Assembly: GCA_963745175.1 (NCBI GenBank)
Contig: CAVUWK010000004.1
Span: 62,001 to 126,000, forward strand
DNA length: 64,000 nt
From: Bog-473 sp963745175
GTDB lineage: Bacteria; Actinomycetota; Acidimicrobiia; Acidimicrobiales; RAAP-2
Reading direction: 5' to 3'
Part shown: positions 55,871 to 64,000 of the stretch, piece after piece
Layout of the letters: the number at the start of each line of letters is the position of its first letter
Position numbering within the stretch: position 1 is the stretch's first letter
Program-made: the position numbers and the translations under genes
The notes under the pieces: generated by a model
The model's input: the letters and a program-made list of their open reading frames with translations, nothing else
The model's database searches: none
Told to the model about the DNA's origin: nothing

Positions 55871-56720
55871 GTGACCACCTCCGCCGCGCCCGCGCGCCCG
55901 CACCGCCTCGCTCGACGACCTCAGGGTCGAGCTGCGCCGGCTCGGGCGCGTCGTCGTGGCGTTCAGCGGCGGCGCCGACTCGTCGCTGCTGGCCAAGGTG
56001 GCCCACGACACCCTCGGTCGGGACTCGGTGCTCTGCGCCACCGCGCTGTCGCCCTCGCTGGCGGGTGCCGAGGAGGCGGACTGCCGCGCCCTCGCCGACG
56101 AATGGCACCTGCGCTGGGTCGGGGTGCCGACCACCGAGATGGAGGACGCCGCCTACGTCGCCAACGGCCCCGATCGGTGCGCCCGCTGCAAGACGGCGCT
56201 CATGGACGCACTGGTCCCGTTGGCCGCAGCCGAGGGAGCGACGGTGGTGCTCGGGGTGAACGTGAGCGACCTGGGCGACCACCGGCCGGGGCAGGCGGCT
56301 GCAGCGGCGGCCGGCGCCACGTTCCCACTGGTCGGGGCCGGCTTCACCAAGGACGACATCCGGCATTGGTCCCGCCTGCTCGGGCTGCGCACCTGGGACA
56401 AACCGGCCGCGGCCTGCCTGGCCTCGCGCCTGCCCTACGGCACCCCGGTGACGCTCGGCCGCCTGGCTGCCGTGGAGGCGGCCGAAGCCGCGCTGCACGC
56501 GCTCGGGTTCGGGCAGCTACGGGTGCGCCACCACGGCGACGCCGCCCGGTTGGAGGTGGAGGCCACCGCGCTGGCCGATGTGCTGGCCCGCCGGGAGGAG
56601 GTCACGGCCGCGGTGCGCGCCGCCGGCTTCCGCTTCGTCGCATTGGACCTGGAAGGCTTCCGGTCCGGCAGCCTCAACCGCGCCCTGGGCGCGACGGGGG
56701 CGAGCGAGGAGGAGCCATGA
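55871..56720 (+). CDS. larE: LarE-like ATP-dependent sacrificial sulfur transferase, frameshifted
   Basis: GTG 55871 opens the first frame. One extra base between about 55885 and 55905 shifts it, after which ASLDDLRVELRRLGRVVVAFSGGADSSLLAKVAHD shows the PP-loop. DRCARCKTALMDAL carries the CxxC cysteines of the LarE group, and KPAAACLASRLPYGTPVT is the substrate region. LarE donates sulfur to the nickel-pincer cofactor of lactate racemase; relatives lacking LarBC neighbours may sulfurate other targets. No larB or larC is here. Coupled (ATGA) to a NIL-domain protein. Confidence 0.8.
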
Positions 56721-56962
56721 GCGCGGTCCGGGTCAAGGTGAAGCTGACGTTCCCCGAGTCCGAGGTCCGACGGGCCGTCCTGGCCACCCTGGTGCGCCGT
56801 TTCGACGTGGATCCCGACATCCGGCGGGCCGACGTCGAGGAACACCGCGGCTGGATCGTCTGCGAGATGGACGGTCAGTCGGCCCAGGTGGAGGCGGCGC
56901 TGGACTGGCTGCGCGCCGAGGGCATCACCGTGGATCTCCTGGGGGACGTCCTCGAGGGATAA
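56717..56962 (+). CDS. Small NIL-domain protein, 81 aa
   Basis: A ferredoxin-like ACT-related fold: VRVKVKLTFPESEVRRAVLATLVRRFDVDPDIRRADVEEHRGWIVCEMDGQSAQVEAALDWLRAEGITVDLL. NIL domains are found at the end of methionine ABC-transporter ATPases and in small proteins beside sulfur-transfer genes. With its start overlapping larE, it may sense or bind a sulfur compound or metal. The single Cys is conserved in many NIL proteins. Confidence 0.75.
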   Translation: MSAVRVKVKLTFPESEVRRAVLATLVRRFDVDPDIRRADVEEHRGWIVCEMDGQSAQVEAALDWLRAEGITVDLLGDVLEG

Positions 56963-56975
56963 CGCCCGCTGGGGC

Positions 56976-57164
56976 TCAGCGCTTCTCGGGGTCCGGGGGC
57001 ACGGTCCACCCGGCCGAGGACACCGTGCGGGGTTCGTAGAACACGCAGCCCTCGGGACAGGCGAAGGGCAGCGGCTCGTTGGCGTCGACCTTGCAACGCT
57101 CGAGGCGGTCGCCTCGCGGCGTGGTCCGCATCACGTAGTGGCGGCAATCCTCGTTGACGGGCAC
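56976..57164 (-). CDS. Small cysteine-rich protein, 62 aa
   Basis: GTG 57164 gives VPVNEDCRHYVMRTTPRGD..., with cysteines in CRHY, RCKV, ACPEGC and a conserved-looking GCVFYEPRTVSSAGW. Four or five cysteines in 62 residues suggest zinc or an Fe-S cluster. It converges on the NIL gene and diverges from the Nudix gene. I recognise similar small proteins beside larE-like genes in actinobacteria but know no function. Confidence 0.65.
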   Translation of the reverse strand: MPVNEDCRHYVMRTTPRGDRLERCKVDANEPLPFACPEGCVFYEPRTVSSAGWTVPPDPEKR

Positions 57165-57210
57165 GCCCCATTCTGGCCCAGGCCGGCGGGTCGCGGTAGC
57201 GTCACCGCTC

Positions 57211-57928
57211 GTGGAGCCGAGTGACGACCGCGACGTCCCCCTCAAGACGCTGCTGCGCTGGAGCGAGGCCCTGGCAGGGCATCGCCCGCACCGGGCTCGG
57301 GTTCACCGAGAGCCTCTACGAGCGGGAGCGCTTCGAGGAGATCCTCAAGGTGGCGGCCGACATCCGGGCCGAGGCGGACGGCGACGGTGACGGTGACGAC
57401 CCCGACTACGCCGGCGGCCTCGTGCAGGAGTGGATGGACACGGTCGGCAAGGGCGTCCCGGGCTACGTCACCCCCAAGGTCGCGGTCGGTGCCGCCGTCG
57501 GCAACGACAAGGGCGAGCTGCTGCTGATCCAGCGGGCGGACTCGGGCATCTGGCTGTACCCGACCGGGTGGTGCGACGTGGGCTACTCGGCGGCCGAGGT
57601 CGTGGTGAAGGAGGTGGAGGAGGAGACCGGCATCATCGCGGAGCCGGTGCGCCTCATCGCGGTCCTCGACGGCCTCCGGCTCGGCTTCACCCGGGTGCCG
57701 CTGTACTCGCTCCTCTTCTACTGCCGCGCCGTGGGCGGCGAGCTGGCGCCGCACCCGCTCGAGACGCGTGACGTCGGCTGGTTCACCCGCGAGACGCTGC
57801 CCCAGCCGCTGGTCGGATCCGAGCGCTGGGGCGAGCACGTCTTCGCCGCCATCAACGGCGAGCGGCGCGACGTGCTCTACGACAGCGTGCGCCAACCGAT
57901 GTGGCGGGGCGGCTCCTCGACGTCGTGA
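57211..57928 (+). CDS. Nudix hydrolase with N-terminal domain, frameshifted and with a degenerate Nudix box
   Basis: GTG 57211 opens VEPSDDRDVPLKTLLRWSEALA. One extra G near 57277 shifts the frame to GIARTGLGFTESLYERERFEEILKVAADI. After this N-terminal helical domain, the Nudix fold begins at KVAVGAAVGNDKGELLLIQRAD. The box reads GWCDVGYSAAEVVVKEVEEETGI: the E after the second G is Y and the conserved R is K, while EExxEE is kept. Activity on a nucleotide sugar or ADP-ribose type substrate is plausible but may be altered. It is coupled to the GNAT gene (GTGA). Confidence 0.78.
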
Positions 57929-58369
57929 TCTCGGTCCGGGTCGCCGCGTCGGTGGACGCCGACCTGGTGGCGGCGGTGACCGCGCTCCTGCCCCAGCTCT
58001 CCCGCTCGGCCCCGCCGCCGACCGCCGAGGCAGCTGGCGCGCATCGTGGCCGACCCGGCCACCACGCTCTTCGTGGCCGAGGACGACGGGCGGATCGTGG
58101 GCTCGTTGACCTTGGTCGCCTTCGAGATCCCGACCGGTCGGCGGGCCTGGATCGAGGACGTCGTGACCGACGCCGCCGCCCGCGGCAAGGGTGTGGCCAG
58201 TGCACTGGTCAATGCGGCGCTGTCCCACGCCGCCGAGCTCGGCGCGCGCACGGTCGACCTGACGTCGCGGCCCGACCGCGAGGACGCCAACCGGCTGTAC
58301 GTCAAGCTCGGCTTCGAGCAGCGCACGACCAACGTCTACCGACAGACGCTCGAACTCGCTGAAGGCTGA
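57925..58369 (+). CDS. GNAT family N-acetyltransferase, frameshifted
   Basis: GTG 57925 opens VISVRVAASVDADLVAAVTALLPQLS; the frame moves near 58030 (one extra G), giving QLARIVADPATTLFVAEDDGRIVGSLTLV. The acetyl-CoA site is VVTDAAARGKGVASALVNAAL (R/Q-x-x-G-x-A/G type), followed by LTSRPDREDANRLYVKLGFEQRTTNVYRQ. About 147 residues when joined. Resembles small-molecule or amino-group acetyltransferases with the NxxYxKxGF motif. Substrate unknown. Confidence 0.78.
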
Positions 58370-58389
58370 GCTGCGCGATCAGCCGCGTG

Positions 58390-59057
58390 TCACGTCGCCG
58401 GAGCGGGAAGGCGGCGGGCAGCAGACGCATCAGCGTCGGCGAACATGGGGGTGAAGCGGCCCTCGCCCCAGGGCAGATCGGGCTCGTTGGCGAAGGCCTG
58501 GCTCGAGCACGCCGGCGATGAGCGTCGAGACGAGGTAGATCGGCATCTCGTCGTTGGCGTCGGGCCGAGCTGGCCGGCCGCCACGGCGTCGGCGAGCGCA
58601 CGCCGCTGGAGCTCGACCATCTCCATGCTGGCGCGAACGCCTCGGCGGACGGATGGAAGCTCGGGACGGGTCGCCAGAACAACAACTCGGCGACGGCGCG
58701 GTTGTCGAGCGCCCATCGCCCGCTCGCTTCGAGGCCCGCGATGAGCGCGTCGAGACCCGGTTCGGCTCCCTGCCATCGCCGTTGCGCATCTCGCTCGAGG
58801 TTCTCGCGTTGGCCCTCGAGGAACAGCGCGTCGTAGATCGCCATGAGCGAGGGGAAGTACTTGTAGAGCGACGGCGGCTGGACGCCCAGGCGGCGCGCCA
58901 CCTCGGCCAGGCTCAGCCCGTTGACTCCCTCCTGGGTCATGACGTCGCTGGCGATGTCGAGGATCTCTTCGATCGTCTCCTGGCGGCGCCGCGCCCGGCG
59001 GTCGGGCCGCGGAGCGGCTGTCGCCTCCGTTTCGAGCTTCGTCGGGCTGTCCGTCAT
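58390..59057 (-). CDS. TetR family regulator with three frameshifts
   Basis: The N-terminus from ATG 59057 is intact: RRRQETIEEILDIASDVMTQEGVNGLSLAEVARRLGVQPPSLYKYFPSLMAIYDALF, a clear TetR helix-turn-helix. Downstream pieces lie in different frames: MEMVELQRRALADAVAAGQLGP, then DANDEMPIYLVSTLIAGVLEP, then QAFANEPDLPWGEGRFTPMFADAD. Breaks lie near 58632, 58562 and 58500. Either the gene is decaying or the sequence is poor; the rest of the window favours the latter. A leaderless TATACT box seven bases from the ATG overlaps the operator region shared with the SRPBCC operon. Confidence 0.78.
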
Positions 59058-59064
59058 TGCTGTA

Positions 59065-59112
59065 AGTATAGCTAAAGAAGGTCTTGACAGCTATAGCTAA
59101 TACCATTAGCCT
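59065..59112. promoter_or_regulatory. TetR operator and divergent promoters
   Basis: TATAGCTAA occurs twice as a direct repeat (59067 and 59092); the second includes the palindrome AGCTATAGCT (59089-59098). A perfect -35 TTGACA (59084-59089) serves the rightward operon, with a weak -10 near 59106-59112, so the palindrome lies inside the spacer. On the other strand TATACT (59070-59065) is the tetR -10. This is typical autorepression geometry. Confidence 0.65.
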
Positions 59113-59140
59113 ACGTGAAAACGAGTCGAGGAGGAGCGAC

Positions 59141-59644
59141 ATGGCGAGCAAGAGCGGGAGATGGTGGCTGACGCAGGACAGCGACGAGACGGTGGTCGCC
59201 GCAGCGCCGGAGCGGATCTACGACCTGGTGGCCGACATGCCGCGCATGGGCGAGTGGAGCCCGGAGTGCCAGAGCGTCGAGTGGGAGGGCGGGGCCAGAG
59301 GCCCGGCCGAGGGGGCCAGGTTCGTCGGCCACAACCGGGGCGGACCCCGCGGCCTCATGAAGTGGTCGCGCAAGGGCCGGGTGCTCGTCGCCGACCCCGG
59401 ACGCGAGTTCGCCTTCGTCACCGAGGAGGGCGGCCACGAGTCGACCGTGTGGCGCTACCGCTTCGAGGCGATCGACGGCGGGACCAGGGTCACCGAGTCG
59501 TACGAGGTCAAGCGGATCCCTGCGTGGGCCCGCATCGTCGACGTCCCGACCAATCGCGCCCGCGAGCTGCGCGAGGCGATGCAGCACACCCTCGCGCACC
59601 TCAAGAACGCCGCGGAAGCCAGAGACGAGGCCGGCCGGCAATGA
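59141..59644 (+). CDS. SRPBCC-family (START/polyketide cyclase-like) protein
   Basis: ATG 59141 follows GAGGAGGAG; the longer upstream frame would cross the operator. 167 residues: VVAAAPERIYDLVADMPRMGEWSPECQSVEWEGG, FVGHNRGGPRGLMKWSRKGRVLVADPGREFAFVTEEGG, WRYRFEAIDGGTRVTESYEV. This is the helix-grip fold that binds a hydrophobic ligand. It is the first gene of a coupled trio with a cupin and an MBL hydrolase behind a TetR operator. A catabolic or detoxifying unit for a small lipophilic compound is inferred. Confidence 0.82.
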   Translation: MASKSGRWWLTQDSDETVVAAAPERIYDLVADMPRMGEWSPECQSVEWEGGARGPAEGARFVGHNRGGPRGLMKWSRKGRVLVADPGREFAFVTEEGGHESTVWRYRFEAIDGGTRVTESYEVKRIPAWARIVDVPTNRARELREAMQHTLAHLKNAAEARDEAGRQ

Positions 59645-60156
59645 CGCTCGATCTGGCGGCGGACGCCTACGTGCTCCAGGCCGGTGAAGGCGAGGCGCTC
59701 TGGTTTGCCGATGCCCTCGTCACGTACAAGGCCACCGGCTCCGAGACCAACGGCGGCCTGACCGTCGCGGAAGTGCGGGCCCCGCGTGGCGCCGGCTCAC
59801 CGCGGCACCGGCACCAGCACGAGGACGAGGCCTGGTACGTCCTGAGCGGGGAACTGACTTTCTGGCTCGGCGACGAGGCGCGGACTGTCGGCGCCGGCAC
59901 CTTCGTCTTCGGACCACGGGAGGTGGAGCACCGCTTTCGGGTCGATTCGGAAGAGGCCCGGTTCCTCCTCCTGTTGACACCCGCCGGGTTCGAGGAGTTC
60001 ACCCGCACCTGCGGCTGGCCGGCCGCGGTCCTGTCCACGCCGCCGGCTGACCTGCCCGAGCACCCGGCCTCGCTCCTCCAGGCGGCGGCGGCTCTGCACC
60101 GCATCGACATCGTTCCGGAACCGGCAGCACCAAGACCAGAAGGAGTCACACCATGA
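59641..60156 (+). CDS. Cupin-domain protein (quercetinase-like)
   Basis: 171 residues, ATG overlapping the previous stop. Cupin motif 1 is GSPRHRHQHEDEAWYVLSGELTFWLG, with metal ligands H-x-H and E; motif 2 is GPREVEHRFRV, with the last His. A single cupin barrel followed by a helical tail is typical of bacterial quercetin dioxygenase-like proteins and of many small-molecule oxygenases or sensors. Its stop overlaps the MBL start. Confidence 0.8.
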   Translation: MTLDLAADAYVLQAGEGEALWFADALVTYKATGSETNGGLTVAEVRAPRGAGSPRHRHQHEDEAWYVLSGELTFWLGDEARTVGAGTFVFGPREVEHRFRVDSEEARFLLLLTPAGFEEFTRTCGWPAAVLSTPPADLPEHPASLLQAAAALHRIDIVPEPAAPRPEGVTP

Positions 60157-60944
60157 TCACGACCTACAAGGCGGCGCCCGAGATCGACGTCCTGACGTCG
60201 AGTTTCCCGGTGCCAGGGTTCGGGCTCATCCCGATCAACGCCTTCGTCCTGCACGCCGCCGAGCCGGTCCTGGTCGACACGGGGACGATGGTGGAGAGCG
60301 ATGAGTTCCTGACCGCGTTGCGGACCGTGATCGATCCCTCCGATCTGCGCTACATCTGGTTGACTCACACCGACTTCGACCACATCGGTTCCCTCGGTCG
60401 CCTGCTCGAGGAGCACGCACATATCCGGGTCATCACGTCGTTCCTCGGTGTGGGCATCATGGGCCTCTTCGCGCCCCTGCCGATGGAGCGCGTCTTCCTG
60501 ATCAATCCGGGACAGTCTCTGCATGTCGGTGATCGCACCCTGACGGCGGTGAAGCCACCGACGTTCGACAACCCGATCACCACCGGATTCCACGACGACC
60601 GCTCGGGCGCGCTCTTCAGCGCGGATTGCTTTGGTGCTCTTCTCGCCGAGGTCCCCGAGACCGCCGACGAGCTCTCGGAAGAGGCGCTCCGCCAGGGCCA
60701 GGTCTTCTGGGCCACGGTCGACTCGCCCTGGCTGCACAACACGAACCCGGCCACCTTCGCCCGGGATTTGGGAGCGCTCCGGGACCTGCAGCCGACGACG
60801 GTCCTGAGCAGCCACCTGCCCGCCGCCTCCGGTCGCTCGCTCGACCGTCTCATCGCCAACCTCGAGGCGGTGCCGGCGGCGACGCCCTTCGTCGGACCCG
60901 ATCAGGCAGCCCTGGAGCAGATGCTCGCGGAAATGACGGGGTGA
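60153..60944 (+). CDS. Metallo-beta-lactamase-fold protein
   Basis: 263 residues with the MBL motif THTDFDHIGS (HxDxDH variant T-H-T-D-F-D-H), a later metal residue in LFSADCFGALL, and LSSHLPAASG. The lack of a fused flavodoxin and the sequence INAFVLHAAEPVLVDTGTMVES resemble oxygen-reducing flavodiiron (ODP-like) and related hydrolases. It is the third gene of the TetR-controlled operon. Substrate unknown. Confidence 0.8.
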   Translation: MITTYKAAPEIDVLTSSFPVPGFGLIPINAFVLHAAEPVLVDTGTMVESDEFLTALRTVIDPSDLRYIWLTHTDFDHIGSLGRLLEEHAHIRVITSFLGVGIMGLFAPLPMERVFLINPGQSLHVGDRTLTAVKPPTFDNPITTGFHDDRSGALFSADCFGALLAEVPETADELSEEALRQGQVFWATVDSPWLHNTNPATFARDLGALRDLQPTTVLSSHLPAASGRSLDRLIANLEAVPAATPFVGPDQAALEQMLAEMTG

Positions 60945-61079
60945 CCCGGTAGCGCGAAACCTTGCTGGTGACGGCCCGCCGTTCTTCCACCCTGGTGAGG
61001 AAACACCGGACCGATCGCGGCACCGACCGGCCGTGCCCGACCCGTTAGGGTCACTGTGGACACGGGTACGGAAGGTGGA

Positions 61080-62621
61080 ATGAGCGGGAACGGCATGCAG
61101 GGGCGTAACTGGGTGCTGGCCGCGATGATCTTCGCGGTCTCCATGACGTTCATCGACCAGACGATCGTCTCCATCGCCGTACCGAACATCCAGAGCGAGC
61201 TCGGCCTGTCGTCGACCGGGGTGCAGTGGGTGGTGAACGGCTATCTGATCGCCCTCGCCGCGCTGTTCGCGCTGGGCGGCCGGCTGTCGGACATCTTCGG
61301 CCACACCAAGATGTGCGTCATCGGCGTGATCGTGTTCGTCGGGGCGTCGACCATGTGCGGCTTCACTCCCACGGGCTCAGCGGCGGAGGCGTGGATCGTG
61401 GGGTTCCGGGTGGTCCAGGGTGCCGGCGGTGCGCTGATGTTCCCGGCCGCCCTCGCCATCGTCGTCAACGTGTTCCCTCTGCGCGAGCGCGGCAAGGCGC
61501 TCGCCCTGTTCTTCGGGATCGCCGGCGGGCTCACCGCGATCGGGCCCATCCTGGGCGGTTACCTGACCCAATGGACATGGCGGGCCATCTTCTGGGTGAA
61601 CATCCCGGTCGCCCTGATCGCCCTGGCCCTGATCTATGTGTCGAAGCCGAAGACCCGGTACAAGCCGGCCCCGATCGACTACCGGGGCGCCGTCCTCATC
61701 GCCGCCGGCATCGGGCTCAGCATCTTCGGACTGCAGCAGTCCGTTCTCTGGGGCTGGAGCAATCCCTGGACGTGGATCTGCATCGTCGGTGGGCTCCTGG
61801 TCCTCGTCGTCTTCGTCCTGGCGGAGCTGCGCACCGAGTCACCGCTCATCAAGGTCTCCATCTTCCGCGTGCGCGCCTTCACGGCGGAGAACCTGGTGCT
61901 GCTGATCTCCATGATGGCCTTCATCCCCGTCTTCTTTTTCGCCAGCGAGTACGCCCAGATCGCCCTCCACAAGACGGCATCGCAGGCAGGATTGTTCCTC
62001 CTGTTCTTCTTCCTCGGCTTCGTGGTCGCCGCTCAGATCGGGGGCCGCATCCTCGATCGCGAGGGAGCCAAGCGGGCCGTCGTCCTCGGCTGTGCCATCG
62101 CGGCCGTGGGCTTCGGTTTCTGGGCGTCCAAGGCGACGACCCTCAGCTTCGGCAAGCAGCAGATCTGGGTCATCGTGGCCGGAGCGGGCATGGGCATGAT
62201 GCTCGGCCCGGCGAACACCGATGCGGTGAACCGGGCCGGGAACCTCTCTTACGGCGAGGCCACGGGCATCACCCAGACCATCCGCAACTTCGGCGCGAGC
62301 CTCGGCCTGGCGACGCTCGGCACCATCTTGTTGTTCAACTACCGCTCGCACCTGACGACGTCGCTGAAGGCGATGGGCGATCCGAACGCCGCCGCCGAGG
62401 CCAACCGCATCACCCAGTCCCAGCAGGGTCATGGATCGGTGACGTCGATCCCGCACTTCGTCTCGCTCGACTTCGCCCACGCCACCCAGGCGGTGCTCTA
62501 CGTCATGTGCGGGATCATGGCGTTCGCCGGCGTCGTGGCGCTCTTCGGGCTGCAGAGGGGCCGCCAGGAGCTGGTGCCCGTGGAGGAAATCACCGTCCCC
62601 TCACCAGTGGCAGACGGCTGA
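61080..62621 (+). CDS. MFS drug/proton antiporter, DHA2 (EmrB/QacA) family
   Basis: ATG 61080 is chosen because GAAGGTGG lies directly upstream; a GTG at 61056 is the longer option. 513 residues with 14 predicted helices. Motif C-like and A motifs are visible: SMTFIDQTIVSIAVPNIQSELG (D-x-T/I of the first helix), LGGRLSDIFGHTK (motif A), VQGAGGALMFPAALAIV, and GLTAIGPILGGYLTQW (motif C). It exports hydrophobic compounds using the proton gradient. No local regulator; the TetR operon upstream is separate by 135 bases. Confidence 0.88.
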   Translation: MSGNGMQGRNWVLAAMIFAVSMTFIDQTIVSIAVPNIQSELGLSSTGVQWVVNGYLIALAALFALGGRLSDIFGHTKMCVIGVIVFVGASTMCGFTPTGSAAEAWIVGFRVVQGAGGALMFPAALAIVVNVFPLRERGKALALFFGIAGGLTAIGPILGGYLTQWTWRAIFWVNIPVALIALALIYVSKPKTRYKPAPIDYRGAVLIAAGIGLSIFGLQQSVLWGWSNPWTWICIVGGLLVLVVFVLAELRTESPLIKVSIFRVRAFTAENLVLLISMMAFIPVFFFASEYAQIALHKTASQAGLFLLFFFLGFVVAAQIGGRILDREGAKRAVVLGCAIAAVGFGFWASKATTLSFGKQQIWVIVAGAGMGMMLGPANTDAVNRAGNLSYGEATGITQTIRNFGASLGLATLGTILLFNYRSHLTTSLKAMGDPNAAAEANRITQSQQGHGSVTSIPHFVSLDFAHATQAVLYVMCGIMAFAGVVALFGLQRGRQELVPVEEITVPSPVADG

Positions 62622-62727
62622 CCATCGTGCGCCGAGAGTCCCAAGTGCCGCGGCGCGGCGGCGAGGCTGCCGTAACCTCGCGCCGGCGCCACCGTCTCAG
62701 TCTTGACGGTCTCCGGAGGAGGCAGGC

Positions 62728-63459
62728 ATGTCGCACCGCAGACGCATCGGAATCCTCATGGCATCGTTGGTGGCGGTCGGAGTCGTGGCCACCGGCTGCA
62801 GCGCGGTGAGCAAGGTCAAGCAGGAGGTACACAACCTCGACGCCAACAGGGCGACGGTCAATTCGTTCACGCAGAACCTGCAGTCCACCAAGGACACGCC
62901 GTTCGAGGCGACCTACACGACGACCGGGAGCTCTCCCGCCACTGTCGTCTACGCCGTCGACCCGGCGAGCGGCGGGCTGGCCTTTCACGAGACCCAGACG
63001 GGATCGAGCGCGTCCAACGTCCAGGTCATCGTGAACTCGTCCGGCGAGTACGTGTGTCACCAGAGCGGATCGGGCGGTGCGTGGTCGTGCCAGAAGCTGG
63101 GGCAGGCCGAGGCCGCCACCGAGAATCAGGTCTTCGACATCTACACCCCGTCGCACTGGGTCTCCTTCCTCAAGGGCGTGTCGTTGGTGGCCGGGCTCGC
63201 CGGCGACACGGTGACGTCGTCCACGATGTCGCTCAACGGCTTCGACATGAGCTGTGTGGACCTGGTCGCCCGGGGCGTGTCCGGAACCAGCACCATCTGC
63301 AGCACGTCCCAGGGCATCCTCGGCTACGTCAAGGTGGCGTCGAACTCGACGAGCTTCCAGATCACGAACTACTCGTCCTCCCCGGCGTCCTCGCTGTTCG
63401 AACTTCCACCCGGGGCCACCGTGACGACGCTGCCGACGACCACGACGACCACGGCGTAA
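62728..63459 (+). CDS. Secreted lipoprotein, function unknown
   Basis: ATG 62728 has GGAGGAGG upstream. The signal peptide MSHRRRIGILMASLVAVGVVATGC ends in a lipobox with Cys24. The mature 220 residues are Ser/Thr-rich and beta-rich, with four cysteines (YVCHQ, WSCQK, MSCVD, TICST), probably two disulfides, and a Thr-rich end. The general layout (NLDANRATVNSF... FEATYTTTG ... GEYVCHQSGSGGAWSCQKL) resembles LppX/LprG-like or DUF-type actinobacterial lipoproteins only loosely. No operon partner is evident. Confidence 0.7.
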   Translation: MSHRRRIGILMASLVAVGVVATGCSAVSKVKQEVHNLDANRATVNSFTQNLQSTKDTPFEATYTTTGSSPATVVYAVDPASGGLAFHETQTGSSASNVQVIVNSSGEYVCHQSGSGGAWSCQKLGQAEAATENQVFDIYTPSHWVSFLKGVSLVAGLAGDTVTSSTMSLNGFDMSCVDLVARGVSGTSTICSTSQGILGYVKVASNSTSFQITNYSSSPASSLFELPPGATVTTLPTTTTTTA

Positions 63460-63498
63460 GGCTCGTCCCTCCCAGCCGCCTCCGGACACAATGAGGGA

Positions 63499-64000
63499 AT
63501 GACCACTTTCATCACCAGGTACGAGACGTCGGGAACCGGGGTCCGCCTGGCCGTCAAGGACCTGATCGACATGGAAGGCGAGCCGACGACTGCCGGTTGC
63601 CGCGCCGTGGCGGAACGAGCCGTGCCCGCGGCCCGGGATGCCGCGTGCCTGGCGGGCGCCCGTGCGGCGGGGGCCCGGATCGTGGGCCGGACCAACCTGC
63701 ACGAGCTGGCCCTGGGCGTGACAGGCGTGAACCAGTGGTACGGGACCCCGGTGAACCCGCTCGACCCGGACCGCGTCCCCGGCGGCTCGTCGAGCGGCTC
63801 CGCCGTCGCGGTGGCGACGGGCGAGGCGGACGTCGCCTACGGGAGCGACACGGGCGGCTCGGTGCGCATCCCCGCCGCCTGTTGCGGGACGGCGGGCCTG
63901 AAGACGACCTGGGGCCGCATCTCGCTCGAGGGGGTCTGGCCGCTCGCCCCGAGCTTCGACACCGTGGGGCCGATGGCCCGCACGGTGGGCGACCTGGTCA
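63499..64000 (+). CDS. Amidase signature enzyme, 3' end outside window
   Basis: ATG 63499 lies six bases after a CACAAT box, suggesting a leaderless start. The 167 visible residues contain the catalytic triad: Lys in LAVKDLIDMEG, cis-Ser in PGGSSSGSAVAVATGEAD, and nucleophile Ser in YGSDTGGSVRIPAACCG. FDTVGPMARTVGDLV follows. This is the amidase family that includes GatA and aliphatic or aryl amidases. GatA usually has a longer N-terminus, so a general amidase is more likely. Truncated by the window end. Confidence 0.88.
   Translation, partial: MTTFITRYETSGTGVRLAVKDLIDMEGEPTTAGCRAVAERAVPAARDAACLAGARAAGARIVGRTNLHELALGVTGVNQWYGTPVNPLDPDRVPGGSSSGSAVAVATGEADVAYGSDTGGSVRIPAACCGTAGLKTTWGRISLEGVWPLAPSFDTVGPMARTVGDLV

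Noticed and set aside
58390..59057. Calling the TetR gene a pseudogene
   Set aside because: Three indels look like decay, but the same kind of indel hits essential genes nearby and the operator and leaderless promoter are well preserved, so sequence error is more likely.

Overview
The window is GC-rich (about 70 percent by eye), gene-dense DNA from an actinobacterium. Support comes from a SigR/RsrA-type redox sigma pair, CarD, HemQ, ClpC, a GpgS-like enzyme, DisA behind RadA, a CIRCE-controlled groEL and many GTG starts. I favour a deep actinobacterial class such as Acidimicrobiia over Streptomyces or Mycobacterium, but that is inference from gene order.

Layout. 1-6030: TetR fragment, a divergent pair around a palindrome (unknown protein / CGNR zinc finger), a membrane protein, then a structured leader and a 1003-aa secreted protein with four near-identical 354-bp repeats. 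6046-15796: a soluble-adenylyl-cyclase-like giant, a CHRD lipoprotein, an AEC-like permease, a CADD-like diiron protein, and MurD2-MurL-PgeF. 15840-25543: MaoC hydratase, Zur-ZnuBCA zinc uptake, a P450-SDR pair, sigR-rsrA, a zincin, and a TilS-HprT reading frame. 25540-35313: a long, tightly overlapping cofactor run (folE-folP-pseudophosphatase-folB-folK, then DUF2520-panC-panD-nadB-nadC-coaX-lysS). 35494-46433: secreted small protein, polyprenyl synthase, clpC, GNAT, nuclease, radA-disA, carD-ispD-ispF-rlmB. 46469-51367: NTF2-like protein, mscL, tRNA-Thr, LytR_C protein, otsB/otsA, gpgS. 51443-53070: a SAM riboswitch in front of a threonine-synthase homologue and a ubiquitin-like sulfur carrier ending in GG, best read as homocysteine synthesis (MetM/MetO type). 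53218-60944: groEL, hemQ, larE-NIL-small Cys protein, Nudix, GNAT, and a TetR-controlled SRPBCC-cupin-MBL operon. 61080-64000: MFS exporter, lipoprotein, and an amidase cut by the window end.

How genes work together. FolE, FolP, FolB and FolK form most of the folate pathway, and the CADD-like protein could supply its p-aminobenzoate. PanC, PanD and CoaX serve CoA; NadB and NadC serve NAD. MurD2 and MurL suggest that D-glutamate enters peptidoglycan by epimerising an L-Glu nucleotide precursor. Zur, ZnuA, ZnuB and ZnuC form one zinc unit.

Quality caveat. At least 13 conserved genes (including lysS, radA and ispD) are broken by one-base frameshifts, mostly one extra base beside G/C runs. This looks like a poorly polished long-read assembly. 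I give the full span of each such gene and mark the break. Several genes also have a -10-like hexamer 6-7 bases before the start codon, as expected for leaderless mRNAs.
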